A DNA stretch of 64,000 nt, from assembly GCA_029260655.1 (NCBI GenBank), contig JAJDCU010000071.1, forward strand, positions 1 through 64,000. The letters run 5' to 3'. Numbering within the stretch: the first letter of the stretch is position 1; every line of letters starts with the position of its first letter. Positions 42,983-51,838 of the stretch are shown piece after piece. A program made the translations under genes and the position numbers. The stretch is from Phycisphaeraceae bacterium (GTDB taxonomy: Bacteria > Planctomycetota > Phycisphaerae > Phycisphaerales > Phycisphaeraceae). Under the pieces are notes generated by a model, which was not told the origin of the DNA, did no database searches, and was given only the letters and a program-made list of their open reading frames with translations.

Positions 42983-44893
42983 ATGTCCAAAATCATCGGC
43001 ATCGACCTGGGCACGACCAACTCCGTTGTCGCCATCATGGAAGCCGGCCAGCCCAAGGTCCTGATTAACAGCTCGGGCAACCGCGTGACCCCCTCAATCG
43101 TCGCCTTTACTGACAAGGGCGAGCGGCTGGTCGGTCAGCCCGCCAAGCACCAGCAGGTGACCAATCCCAAGAACACGATCTTCTCGATCAAGCGGTTTAT
43201 GGGCCGGCGGCACAACGAAGTTCAGTCGGAAGAAAAATTAGTTCCCTACGGCGTGATCGGGGGGGCGGACGAATTGGTCAAGGTCCACGCCCGGGACAAG
43301 GACTACACCCCCCAGGAGATCAGCGCGATGGTCCTCGGGGACCTCAAGAAGACGGCCGAGGACTACCTCGGCGAGAAGGTCGACCGGGCCGTCATCACCG
43401 TCCCGGCATACTTCAACGACTCGCAGCGGACCGCCACAAAGGAGGCCGGGGAGATCGCCGGGCTCAAGGTGGACCGGATCATCAACGAACCGACGGCCGC
43501 CGCGCTGGCGTATGGGCTTGACAAGAAGGCCAACGAAAAGATCGCCGTGTTCGACTTAGGCGGTGGTACGTTCGACGTGTCGATCCTCGATATCGGCGAG
43601 GGCGTGTTCGAGGTCCTCGCTTCCAACGGCGACGGGCACCTCGGCGGCGACGACTGGGACCAGTGCCTGATCGACTTCCTCGCCGACGAGTTCAAGAAAA
43701 TCGAAAGCATCGACCTGCGCCAGGACGCGATGGCGCTTCAGCGGCTCAAGGAGGCCGCCGAGAAGGCCAAGCAGGAACTGAGCACCGCGCAGGAAACCAC
43801 CGTCAACCTCCCGTTCATCACCGCCACGCAGGACGGGCCCAAGCACCTTCAGATCACGATCACCCGGGCGAAGTTCGAGCAGGTCAGCAGCGACTTGTTC
43901 GGCCGGATCGCCGGCCCGGTCAAGCAGGCGATTCAGGACGCCAAGCTCTCGGCTTCCGATATCCAGGAGGTCGTGCTGGTCGGCGGGTCCACACGCATGC
44001 CCAAGGTCCAGGAGATCGCCAAGGAGATCTTTGGCAAAGACCCCAACAAGAGCATCAACCCCGACGAAGTTGTCGCCATCGGCGCCGCGATCCAGGGCGC
44101 CGTCCTCCAGGGCGACGTCAAGGACATCCTCCTGCTGGACGTTACACCACTTAGCCTGGGCATCGAGACGATGGGCAGCGTCAACACCAAGCTCATCGAG
44201 AAGAACACCACGATCCCGACGAGTAAGAAGGAGACCTTCTCCACCGCCAGTGACAACCAGACCGAGGTGACGATCCATGTCCTTCAAGGCGAGCGCGAGT
44301 TCGCATCGGACAACCGCACCCTCGGCCGGTTCAACCTTGCCGACATCCCCCCGGCACCGCGCGGCGTGCCGCAGATTGAGGTCGAGTTCAACATCGACGC
44401 CAACGGCATCCTCAACGTCACCGCCACCGACAAGGCCACCAGCAAGAGCCAGAACATCGAGATCAAGGGCTCTTCGGGCCTGTCCGACACCGAGATCGAG
44501 CAGATGAAGAAGGACGCCGAGGCCCACGCCGACGACGACCGCCAGCGCCGCGAGTTGATCGACGCACGCAACGAGGCCGACAACGCCGTCTACCAGACCC
44601 GCAAGCAGCTCGAGGAGCACGGCGACAAGGTCGGCCCGGAGATCCGTGGCAACATCGAGTCGGCCGTTAGCAACCTGGAAGACAAGCTCAAGGGCGAAGA
44701 GGCCGCGGCGATCAAGGCGGCGCTGGAGGAGCTAAGCAAACAGGCCCAGGAGCTGGGCAAGGCGATCTATGAAGCCGCCGCGAAGGCCGGCGAAGCGCCC
44801 GACAGCGGTGCCGAAGGCGATCCTGCCGCCGGTGCTACTTCGGACTCATCCAACGACGATGTCATCGACGCCGAGTACGAGGTCAAGGAATAA
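42983..44893 (+). CDS. dnaK: Molecular chaperone DnaK (Hsp70)
   Basis: 636 residues, full length. ATPase domain with [15 protein letters not shown] (5-19), [35 protein letters not shown] and [13 protein letters not shown]; linker [18 protein letters not shown]; beta-sandwich substrate domain; helical lid; C-terminal end [11 protein letters not shown], close to the usual DVIDAEFEEV co-chaperone-contact tail. Cytosolic ATP-dependent folding of nascent and stressed proteins with DnaJ and GrpE, neither of which is encoded nearby. The ribosome binding site is weak (GCGAGA). A strong terminator follows directly. Confidence 0.98.
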   Translation: MSKIIGIDLGTTNSVVAIMEAGQPKVLINSSGNRVTPSIVAFTDKGERLVGQPAKHQQVTNPKNTIFSIKRFMGRRHNEVQSEEKLVPYGVIGGADELVKVHARDKDYTPQEISAMVLGDLKKTAEDYLGEKVDRAVITVPAYFNDSQRTATKEAGEIAGLKVDRIINEPTAAALAYGLDKKANEKIAVFDLGGGTFDVSILDIGEGVFEVLASNGDGHLGGDDWDQCLIDFLADEFKKIESIDLRQDAMALQRLKEAAEKAKQELSTAQETTVNLPFITATQDGPKHLQITITRAKFEQVSSDLFGRIAGPVKQAIQDAKLSASDIQEVVLVGGSTRMPKVQEIAKEIFGKDPNKSINPDEVVAIGAAIQGAVLQGDVKDILLLDVTPLSLGIETMGSVNTKLIEKNTTIPTSKKETFSTASDNQTEVTIHVLQGEREFASDNRTLGRFNLADIPPAPRGVPQIEVEFNIDANGILNVTATDKATSKSQNIEIKGSSGLSDTEIEQMKKDAEAHADDDRQRRELIDARNEADNAVYQTRKQLEEHGDKVGPEIRGNIESAVSNLEDKLKGEEAAAIKAALEELSKQAQELGKAIYEAAAKAGEAPDSGAEGDPAAGATSDSSNDDVIDAEYEVKE

Positions 44894-44940
44894 GCCCGTC
44901 CTTGGCCAGTGAAACAGGCCAACAACACTCTCCGACCCCG

Positions 44941-44970
44941 AGCCCGGCACGACCATGCCGGGCTTTTTTA
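44941..44970 (+). terminator. Rho-independent terminator of dnaK
   Basis: Perfect 9-bp stem AGCCCGGCA/TGCCGGGCT with loop CGACCA, followed by six T. Forty-eight bases after the dnaK stop. Confidence 0.9.
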
Positions 44971-45015
44971 TGGGCACAACATGCCTTCCTTTTTACGTGT
45001 TGAAACGGATCACTC

Positions 45016-45040
45016 TTAGAGCGGTTTTGGTTCAACTGTA
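45016..45040. repeat. Third copy of the TTAGAGC-N9-TCAACTGTA core
   Basis: TTAGAGC (45016-45022), nine bases, TCAACTGTA (45032-45040): 16 of 16 anchor bases and the exact spacing match 9466-9490. Followed by weakly similar sequence (AGCTGCCGTGAC versus AGCCGCCATCTT) and by the inverted pair AACGCGTG/CACGCGGT, so the element probably extends to about 45110. Confidence 0.5.
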
Positions 45041-45309
45041 ACGCGTGATGTTTAGCTGCCGTGACCACGCGGTGGGCTCCGGGCGTCGCTGCCGGGCTAA
45101 CCCACTGGCGTAGCTGAATCTCAAATATGAGAATCCCCGCCTCGGACCTCTCCGAGTTCTGACCACGGAGTACAGCGGAGAGATGCTAAGGCGTGTTTGG
45201 TTGGCTATTGTGGTGGCACCGAGTTTGCGAGAACCGGTGCAACGGCTGCCGCGACGGTAGAGTATCCGTGCGCTTGCATGGGCCATCGTTACGATCAAGG
45301 AGGCATTTG

Positions 45310-48300
45310 ATGACAGCCAGCACTATGGTCACCGTCGACGGCAACGAGGCTGTCGCGTCTGTTGCTCACAGGCTCACCGAGGTGGCTGCGATCTACCCGA
45401 TCACCCCGTCGTCGACGATGGGTGAGTTGGCGTCGGACTGGTCCACGGCCGGTCGGGAGAACCTCTGGGGCACGGTCCCCAGCGTCGTTGAGATGCAATC
45501 CGAGGGTGGGGCGGTCGGGACGGTCCACGGGGCGCTGCAGGCCGGGGCGCTGGCGACGACGTTTACCGCGTCGCAGGGCCTGCTGCTGATGATCCCCAAC
45601 ATGTACAAGATCGCCGGCGAGCTTAACGCCTTTTGCATGCACGTCGCGGCACGCACGGTGGCGACGCACGCGCTGTCGATCTTCGGCGACCACTCGGACG
45701 TGATGGCGTGCCGGCAGACCGGGTTCGGGATGTTAGCGTCGGGATCGGTGCAGGAGGCCCAGGACCACGCCGCGATCTCCCACGCCTCGACACTCGCCAG
45801 CCGGATCCCGTTCCTGCACTTCTTCGACGGGTTTCGGACATCGCACGAGGTGGCGAAGATCCACCCGCTGTCGGATGACGTGCTGCGCAAGCTGATCAAG
45901 GCCGAGTGGATCGCCGCACACCGCGAGCGAGCGCTGACCCCCGATGCGCCCAAGATCCGAGGCACCGCCCAGAACCCCGACACGTTCTTCCAGGCCCGCG
46001 AGGCGTGCAACCCGTTCTACGACGCCTGCCCGCAGATCGTGCAGGAGCAGATGGACCGGTTCGCCGAGATGACCGGCCGGCAATACCGGCTGTTTGACTA
46101 CATCGGGCACCCCGAGGCGGAACTGGTGATCGTGATGATGGGCTCGGGCGCGGAGACGGCGCACAAGACGATCAGCGAGCTTGTTCATCTCGGCGAGAAG
46201 GTCGGGCTGATCAAGGTCCGGCTGTACAGGCCGTTCTCGGTCGAACATTTCATCGCGGCGATGCCGCACACCGCGAAGCGGGTCGCGGTGCTGGACCGGA
46301 CCAAGGAGCCCGGGGCGATCGGCGAGCCGCTGTACCTGGACATCGTCGCCGCAGACTACGACTCACAGCGCGACCCGTTCCCGGCGATCGTCGGGGGCCG
46401 GTACGGGCTGTCCTCCAAGGAGTTCACGCCCGCGCATGTCCGGGCGGTGCTGGACAACCTGGCTTCGGACAAACCCCGCAACCACTTCACGGTCGGGATC
46501 ACCGACGACGTGACCCGCCTGTCGCTGCCGGTGGATGACGACGTCGTCGTTGTGCCCCACGGCGTGACACGGGCCGTGTTCTACGGGATGGGCGCCGACG
46601 GCACGGTCGGGGCGAACAAGAACTCGATCAAGATCATCGGCGAGTCGACCGACTACTACGCGCAGGGCTTTTTCGTCTATGACTCGAAGAAGTCCGGGGC
46701 GATGACGGTGTCTCACCTGCGTTTTGGGTCCGAGCCGATCCGGGCCACCTACCTGATCCAGTCGGCGGGGTTTGTCGCGTGTCACCAGTTCACGCTTTTG
46801 GAAGACGTGGACGTGCTGCGGACCGCCGAGCAAGGCGCGGTGTTCCTGCTCAACGCGCACTACGGCCCGGACGAGGTGTGGGACCACCTGCCCCGGGAGG
46901 TGCAAGAGCAGATCATCGAGAAGGGGCTGAAGTTTTACGTCATCGACGGGTACGCCGTCGCCGCCAAGGCCGGGATGGGCCGGCGGATCAACACCGTGAT
47001 GCAGACGTGCTTCTTCGCGATCTCCGGCGTGCTTCCGCGCGACGAGGCGATCGAGAAGATCAAGGCCGCGATCCAGAAGACCTACGCCAAACGGGGCGAA
47101 GAGGTGGTCCAGCGCAACTTCGCCGCCGTCGATCAGTCCCTTGAGCACCTGCACGAGGTCAAGGTCCCCGACGTTGTCACCGCTACGATAACACGCCCGC
47201 CGATTGTCTCGGACGACGCCCCCGATTTCGTCAAGCGTGTGACGGCGGCGATGTTAGCCGGGTACGGCGATGGCTTGCCGGTCAGCGCGTTTCCCCCCGA
47301 CGGCACCTGGCCGAGTTCTACCACCCAATACGAGAAGCGCAACATCGCGCCGGAGGTCCCCCAGTGGGACCCGGAGGTCTGCATCCAGTGCAATAAGTGC
47401 GCCCTGGTCTGCCCCCACGCCGCGATCCGATGCAAGGTCTACGAACCGGATGAACTCAAGGACGCCCCCGACTCGTTCCACTCCCAAGACTACAAGGCCC
47501 CGGATTTCAAGGGCCTGAAATACACCCTCCAGGTCGCGACCGAGGACTGCACCGGCTGCACGCTGTGTGTGAGCGTCTGCCCCGCCAAGAACAAGGCCGT
47601 CCCCAAGCGCAGGGCTATCAACATGGCCGAGCGCGACGGCAGTGAGCAGCTTAATCGCGAGCGCGAAGCCTACGACTTCTTCCTGGGCCTGCCCGAGGTC
47701 GACCGCACTAAGATCAAGCGGCTGGACGTCAAGGGCTCTCAGCTCCTGCTGCCGCTGTTCGAGTATTCCGGCGCCTGCGCCGGGTGTGGCGAGACGCCCT
47801 ATATCAAGCTGCTGACCCAGCTCTACGGCGACCGGTTGCTGATCGCCAACGCCACCGGCTGCTCGTCGATCTACGGCGGGAACCTGCCGTCCACCCCGTA
47901 CTGCACCAACGCAGAAGGGCGGGGCCCGGCCTGGTCCAACTCGTTGTTCGAGGACAACGCCGAGTTTGGCTTTGGTTTCCGTGTCGCCATCGACCAGCAC
48001 CAGCAACAGGCCCACGACCTGCTGGCTGAATTGGGTACGCAACTGGATCGTGACCTTGTCCGCGAGTTGCTCAGCGCCAATCAGGACGACGACGCCGGCC
48101 TCTTGGAGCAGCGCCGCAGGGTCGTTCGGCTGCGTGAAATGCTGGCGGGGATGGACTCGCCGCCAGCGCGTCGGCTCGATCAGATGGCCGACTACCTGGT
48201 CAAGAAGGCGGTTTGGCTTGTCGGCGGCGACGGCTGGGCCTACGACATCGGCTACGGCGGGCTGGACCACGTCGTGTCCATGCGCCGCGACGTCAGCATC

Positions 48301-48912
48301 CTCGTGCTGGATACCGAGGTCTACTCGAACACCGGCGGCCAGCAGTCCAAGGCGACCCCGCTGGGCGCGGCCGCCAAGTTCGCCGCCGACGGCAAGAGCG
48401 TGCACAAGAAAGACCTGGGCCTGATGGCGATGAGCTACGGGCATGTCTACGTCGCCAGTATCGCGCTGGGCGCCAACGACGCCCACACCGTCAAGGTCCT
48501 GCAGGAGGCAGGCTCCTTCCCGGGCCCGTCTTTGATCATCGCCTACAGCCACTGCATCGCGCACGGGTACGACCTGTCTCACGGGCTCGATCAGCAGCAG
48601 CGCGCCGTCAACTGCGGCATCTGGCCGTTGTACCGGTTCGACCCAAGGCGGGTCGCGCAGGGCCTGCCGGCGTTGCAAATCGATTCCAAGCCGCCATCGA
48701 TCCCGGTCGGTGAATACATGAGCCAGGAGACGCGCTTCCGCATGGTCGAGAAGCTGGACCCCGAGCGGTTCCGCCGTCTGTCCAAGGCCGCGCAGCGCCA
48801 TGCCCTTCAACGTGTCCAGCTCTACCAGCACCTGGCGGCGTTGAGCCTGGAGGATGTCAAGAACAACGGCCAATCCGGCAAGACCCAGCCCGCCGGGCAA
48901 GCGACGAATTGA
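45310..48912 (+). CDS. nifJ: Pyruvate:ferredoxin (flavodoxin) oxidoreductase, single-chain NifJ type
   Basis: 1200 residues from the ATG at 45310 (AAGGAGG upstream). All domains of the homodimeric enzyme are fused in order: pyrimidine-binding domain (AAIYPITPSSTMGE), gamma domain (ending SHLRFGSEPIRATYLI), linker, two [4Fe-4S] ferredoxin motifs at C691/694/697/701 and C747/750/753/757, a further Cys in YSGACAGCGETPY, and the TPP domain with the GDGWAYDIGYGGLDHV diphosphate-binding motif and NTGGQQSKATP. Converts pyruvate and CoA to acetyl-CoA, CO2 and reduced ferredoxin; oxygen-sensitive in most organisms. Its last codons overlap the ribosome binding region of the DHOD-like gene, which starts 14 bases later. 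Confidence 0.96.
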   Translation: MTASTMVTVDGNEAVASVAHRLTEVAAIYPITPSSTMGELASDWSTAGRENLWGTVPSVVEMQSEGGAVGTVHGALQAGALATTFTASQGLLLMIPNMYKIAGELNAFCMHVAARTVATHALSIFGDHSDVMACRQTGFGMLASGSVQEAQDHAAISHASTLASRIPFLHFFDGFRTSHEVAKIHPLSDDVLRKLIKAEWIAAHRERALTPDAPKIRGTAQNPDTFFQAREACNPFYDACPQIVQEQMDRFAEMTGRQYRLFDYIGHPEAELVIVMMGSGAETAHKTISELVHLGEKVGLIKVRLYRPFSVEHFIAAMPHTAKRVAVLDRTKEPGAIGEPLYLDIVAADYDSQRDPFPAIVGGRYGLSSKEFTPAHVRAVLDNLASDKPRNHFTVGITDDVTRLSLPVDDDVVVVPHGVTRAVFYGMGADGTVGANKNSIKIIGESTDYYAQGFFVYDSKKSGAMTVSHLRFGSEPIRATYLIQSAGFVACHQFTLLEDVDVLRTAEQGAVFLLNAHYGPDEVWDHLPREVQEQIIEKGLKFYVIDGYAVAAKAGMGRRINTVMQTCFFAISGVLPRDEAIEKIKAAIQKTYAKRGEEVVQRNFAAVDQSLEHLHEVKVPDVVTATITRPPIVSDDAPDFVKRVTAAMLAGYGDGLPVSAFPPDGTWPSSTTQYEKRNIAPEVPQWDPEVCIQCNKCALVCPHAAIRCKVYEPDELKDAPDSFHSQDYKAPDFKGLKYTLQVATEDCTGCTLCVSVCPAKNKAVPKRRAINMAERDGSEQLNREREAYDFFLGLPEVDRTKIKRLDVKGSQLLLPLFEYSGACAGCGETPYIKLLTQLYGDRLLIANATGCSSIYGGNLPSTPYCTNAEGRGPAWSNSLFEDNAEFGFGFRVAIDQHQQQAHDLLAELGTQLDRDLVRELLSANQDDDAGLLEQRRRVVRLREMLAGMDSPPARRLDQMADYLVKKAVWLVGGDGWAYDIGYGGLDHVVSMRRDVSILVLDTEVYSNTGGQQSKATPLGAAAKFAADGKSVHKKDLGLMAMSYGHVYVASIALGANDAHTVKVLQEAGSFPGPSLIIAYSHCIAHGYDLSHGLDQQQRAVNCGIWPLYRFDPRRVAQGLPALQIDSKPPSIPVGEYMSQETRFRMVEKLDPERFRRLSKAAQRHALQRVQLYQHLAALSLEDVKNNGQSGKTQPAGQATN

Positions 48913-48926
48913 CCAGGAGCAGTACG

Positions 48927-49916
48927 ATGGATCTTTCGACCACCTACCTGGGGATAGAACTTCCCCACCCCTTGATGCCGGGCGCATCGCCGATGGCCTA
49001 CGACCTGGGCTCGGTCAAACGCCTGGAAGACGCCGGCGCAGCTGCGATCACCATGCCCTCACTCTTCGAGGAGCAGATCGTCCGTGAACAACTGGCCGTC
49101 CACGACAGCCTGGTCGCCCAAACCGAGTCTTTCGCCGAGGCCTTGGACTACTTCCCCCGCAACGAGGACTTCAAGCTCGGGCCCCACGAATACCTGGAGA
49201 AAGTCCAGGCCGTCAAGCGCTGCACCGACCTGCCGGTGATCGCGTCGCTGAACGGGATGTCCGGCGGGCGCTGGCTGGACTACGCCAAGCTCATCGAAGA
49301 AGCCGGCGCAGACGCCTTGGAGCTCAACGCCTACTACGTCGCGATGGACCCCGCCGAGACAGGACGTGATCAGGAAGAGCGCGTCATCGAGATGGTCAAA
49401 ACGATCAAGCAGTCGACGCAGTTCCCGGTCGCGGTCAAGCTCTCGCCGTTTTATTCCTCGATGGTTCACTTCGCAGACCAGTTAGTCACCGCCGGCGCGG
49501 ACGGGCTGGTGATCTTTAATCGTTTCTACCAGCCCGATATCGACATAGAAGAGCTGGAGGTCACACGGATCAACCTGTCGAGCCCATCGGAGCTTCTGCT
49601 TCGTCTGCGCTGGCTGGCGATCTTGTCTTGCCGGGTCAGCTCGTCGCTGGCGGTGACCGGTGGGGTGCATAGCGAGATCGATGCGGTCAAATCCCTCATG
49701 GCGGGCGCGCATGCCGTGCAGATGGTCTCGGCGCTGCTCGAGCACGGGCCCGAGCACCTGCTGACCGTGCGCGAGAATCTGGAGCGATGGCTCTGCGAGC
49801 ACGAATACGACTCGCTGCGCCAGCTCCAGGGCAGCATGAACCTGGAGAACTGCCCAAACCCCACCGCCTACGAGCGCGCCAACTACGTCCAGGTTTTGCA
49901 GAGCTGGAAGTACTGA
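48927..49916 (+). CDS. Dihydroorotate dehydrogenase-like flavoprotein, PFOR partner
   Basis: 329 residues from the ATG at 48927 (AGGAG seven bases upstream). FMN-binding TIM barrel of the DHOD type: LGIELPHPLMPGASPMAYDL, PVIASLNGMSGGRWLDYAKLIEEAGADALELN, FPVAVKLSPF with a conserved Lys, DGLVIFNRFY, VTGGVHSEIDAVKSLMAGA with the phosphate-binding GG. The motif around the catalytic base differs from PyrD, and the gene directly follows the PFOR gene, an arrangement seen in many anaerobes and planctomycetes; the function there is not settled. Use as an electron carrier or in pyrimidine synthesis are both possible; I favour a role with PFOR. Confidence 0.82.
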   Translation: MDLSTTYLGIELPHPLMPGASPMAYDLGSVKRLEDAGAAAITMPSLFEEQIVREQLAVHDSLVAQTESFAEALDYFPRNEDFKLGPHEYLEKVQAVKRCTDLPVIASLNGMSGGRWLDYAKLIEEAGADALELNAYYVAMDPAETGRDQEERVIEMVKTIKQSTQFPVAVKLSPFYSSMVHFADQLVTAGADGLVIFNRFYQPDIDIEELEVTRINLSSPSELLLRLRWLAILSCRVSSSLAVTGGVHSEIDAVKSLMAGAHAVQMVSALLEHGPEHLLTVRENLERWLCEHEYDSLRQLQGSMNLENCPNPTAYERANYVQVLQSWKY

Positions 49917-50294
49917 TCCGCTCGGGCCAAGGTCTGAAAAATTCACGCGAGGAAGGTCGCGAAGAACCTTATTGGGGTTGACTTACGGCTGCCCCCGCCA
50001 TATAAAGACAATATGATCTTTTGGTTGGCATCTGGGTCTGAGGCGTCACTTTGGTTTGGACGCGCGTGCTGAGCATCCGCTTCCAGCGCGCCACATCACA
50101 GCCATAGGGGGGTGTGCTTATGGATTGAAACCGACGAGTAAGTGCCGCATGCGATGCCGACTCCGCGCGGCGAGATAGACGGGGCTTGATGTGACGGGAC
50201 GGGGCTCCGGTTGGCAGTGAAGTGAGTCTTATGGGTTTGTGTATCAAACCCTTACATGTCACGACTACAACGGACACACCCGAGGAGGGTGATC
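49917..50294. other. Intergenic region with promoter and long leader
   Basis: 378 bases between two plus-strand genes. A strong promoter candidate (49978-50006) implies a leader of about 280 bases. It contains a perfect hairpin GGGTTTG-TGTAT-CAAACCC (50233-50251) about 44 bases before the start codon. No convincing small gene; a minus-strand frame (49969-50277) is rejected. Confidence 0.5.
49978..50006 (+). promoter_or_regulatory. Strong sigma70-type promoter candidate
   Basis: TTGACT (49978-49983), 17-base spacer, TATAAA (50001-50006): 5/6 and 5/6 matches at the optimal spacing. Best promoter-like sequence in the window; expected to drive the PEP-CTERM gene at 50295. Confidence 0.6.
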
Positions 50295-51698
50295 ATGAAC
50301 AAGCTTTTACTTACAGCCCTTGGCGGCTCGGTCGTCGCCGTTCTTTCACTCCCTGCCTATGCGAACGAGCCCCCGCCGTTCCAGGCCGACCCGATTTCGC
50401 TGACCCGTACATCACCCAGCGTCATCGGGTTTGGGAATACGCCCGGCGATATCTACGGCGAGGCTTCCTTCCTGGCTCCCCCCGGCGGCTGGGATGTCGG
50501 CGGCCCCGGGCCGATCATGCATGTGATGGAACCCAATTACGGCCTGAGCCCAATGGTGGACAACAACGATGGGCACTCCAACGGCGAGATCGACCCCGGG
50601 GCGCCGCTGGTGATCTACTTCTCCGGCGACGTTGCCTCGGTCGGCATGCCCGGAACTGACTACGACCATCAGGCCCAGCGTATTCAGGCCGCAGGTGATC
50701 GGTTCGTCTCCAACGGCTTCGCTATCGCGCCGCCCATCGCAGTGATGCAGACCGGTTTGCCCACTTTCATCAACGGGCCGATGGTGCCCGGGTCGTCTGG
50801 CACGTTCCCGCTGAATATCCTCAGTGCTAACCAGACCCGCTACAACGAGATCCCGACACTCCCGCCCATGAATTTCAACAGCTACGTACCGCCCGCGGGT
50901 GCGACGCGGATGGATGACATGGACGCGGTCGAACTGCTGCCGTTTGATCTCAACGGCGACCTGGTCCACGACACGCCGATCTACTTTAGCCTTGATGCTC
51001 AGAGCCCGGGCTTAATGGGGGGCAGCCCCGCGGATATCTTCGTGTCGCCGCCTCTCGTGCCGGCATATAGCCTGTTTGCCCCTGCGCCTTCGATGGGGTT
51101 ATTCCATGTCGATGAGGTCGATGCGCTGGCGGTATGGGACGTAAACGGCGACCTGCAGGCGGACCTGCAGAACCCGCTGACCGACTTCGCCTTGTTCTCG
51201 CTGGCACCGGGTTCGGCGACGCTTGCCGGACCGGATGGCGGCTGGGGCACGCCCGACGATTTTTCTCCGGCAGACATCTTCGTCACCGACTTCTCCGGCG
51301 CCCACGTGCTGTTCCTGTCGGCTCAGGCGCTGGGCATGCAGTTCGCTGACAACATCGATGCCCTGGACGTGGAGATCTTTCAGGATGAGTTCAGCATCGA
51401 GTTCTTCGAGGAGATATGGGAACTGCCGGCGGTCGAGGGTGACCTGGATGTGGACGGGTTCGTCGGGATCACGGACCTGAACCTGGTCCTGACCTTCTGG
51501 AACCAGCTTGTACCGCCGGCCAACCCTTGGGCGGACCCCACCGGCGACGGTTTCGTGGGCATCGAGGATCTGAACGTCGTGCTTGGGAACTGGAACGCGG
51601 GCGTTCTGCCGCCACCGGGCGCCGCGGTGCCGGAGCCCAGCGCCGCGTTGTTGCTGATGTTGGCAGGCCTCGCGAGCCTGCAGCGACGTGGCCGCTGA
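50295..51698 (+). CDS. Secreted dockerin-repeat PEP-CTERM protein with internal repeats
   Basis: 467 residues from the ATG at 50295 (GGAGG eight bases upstream). Signal peptide to about 24 (AYANE). The body contains degenerate repeats of about 75-80 residues: DDMDAVELLPFDLNGDL (208-), DEVDALAVWDVNGDL (273-) and DNIDALDVEIF (352-), each with following YFSL/LFSL and SPADIFV elements (244-250, 324-330). Two dockerin-like EF-hand repeats follow (about 382-403 and 414-434), then PEP-CTERM from VPEPSAALL (445) to RRGR. No catalytic motif recognised. Probably a surface or matrix protein. Monocistronic with its own strong promoter; a bidirectional inverted repeat lies after the stop. Confidence 0.85.
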   Translation: MNKLLLTALGGSVVAVLSLPAYANEPPPFQADPISLTRTSPSVIGFGNTPGDIYGEASFLAPPGGWDVGGPGPIMHVMEPNYGLSPMVDNNDGHSNGEIDPGAPLVIYFSGDVASVGMPGTDYDHQAQRIQAAGDRFVSNGFAIAPPIAVMQTGLPTFINGPMVPGSSGTFPLNILSANQTRYNEIPTLPPMNFNSYVPPAGATRMDDMDAVELLPFDLNGDLVHDTPIYFSLDAQSPGLMGGSPADIFVSPPLVPAYSLFAPAPSMGLFHVDEVDALAVWDVNGDLQADLQNPLTDFALFSLAPGSATLAGPDGGWGTPDDFSPADIFVTDFSGAHVLFLSAQALGMQFADNIDALDVEIFQDEFSIEFFEEIWELPAVEGDLDVDGFVGITDLNLVLTFWNQLVPPANPWADPTGDGFVGIEDLNVVLGNWNAGVLPPPGAAVPEPSAALLLMLAGLASLQRRGR

Positions 51699-51725
51699 CG
51701 GCTGGGGAGCAATCATTAGGGTTCC

Positions 51726-51780
51726 CGGTGGGGCGGACGGACACGGTGACTATGCCCACCGACAGCCGTTCGCCCCACCG
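51726..51780. terminator. Inverted repeat between convergent genes, probable bidirectional terminator
   Basis: CGGTGGGGCGGACGG (51726-51740) and CCGTTCGCCCCACCG (51766-51780) pair over 15 bases with one mismatch; the 25-base loop contains further pairing. It lies between the converging PEP-CTERM and radical SAM genes but has no T run on either side, so termination is inferred from position. Confidence 0.4.
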
Positions 51781-51838
51781 ACGAATTGATCACGCCCCTC
51801 TACCTGTGGGGCTTGCACTTGTAAGCTACGCAGGTTGG

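Larger units (their letters stand above)
44894..45309. other. Intergenic region between dnaK and the PFOR gene
   Basis: 416 bases. Contains the dnaK terminator (44941-44970), a copy of the TTAGAGC-N9-TCAACTGTA core (45016-45040) followed by GC-rich palindromic sequence to about 45110, a small palindrome TCTCA-AATA-TGAGA near 45118-45131, and the AAGGAGG ribosome binding site of the PFOR gene. No gene seen; the frame open from 45193 lacks PFOR-like sequence before 45310. Confidence 0.5.

Noticed and set aside
49969-50277. Minus-strand open frame of 102 codons between the DHOD-like gene and the PEP-CTERM gene
   Set aside because: It lies antisense to a strong promoter and leader, has no family resemblance and no ribosome binding site.
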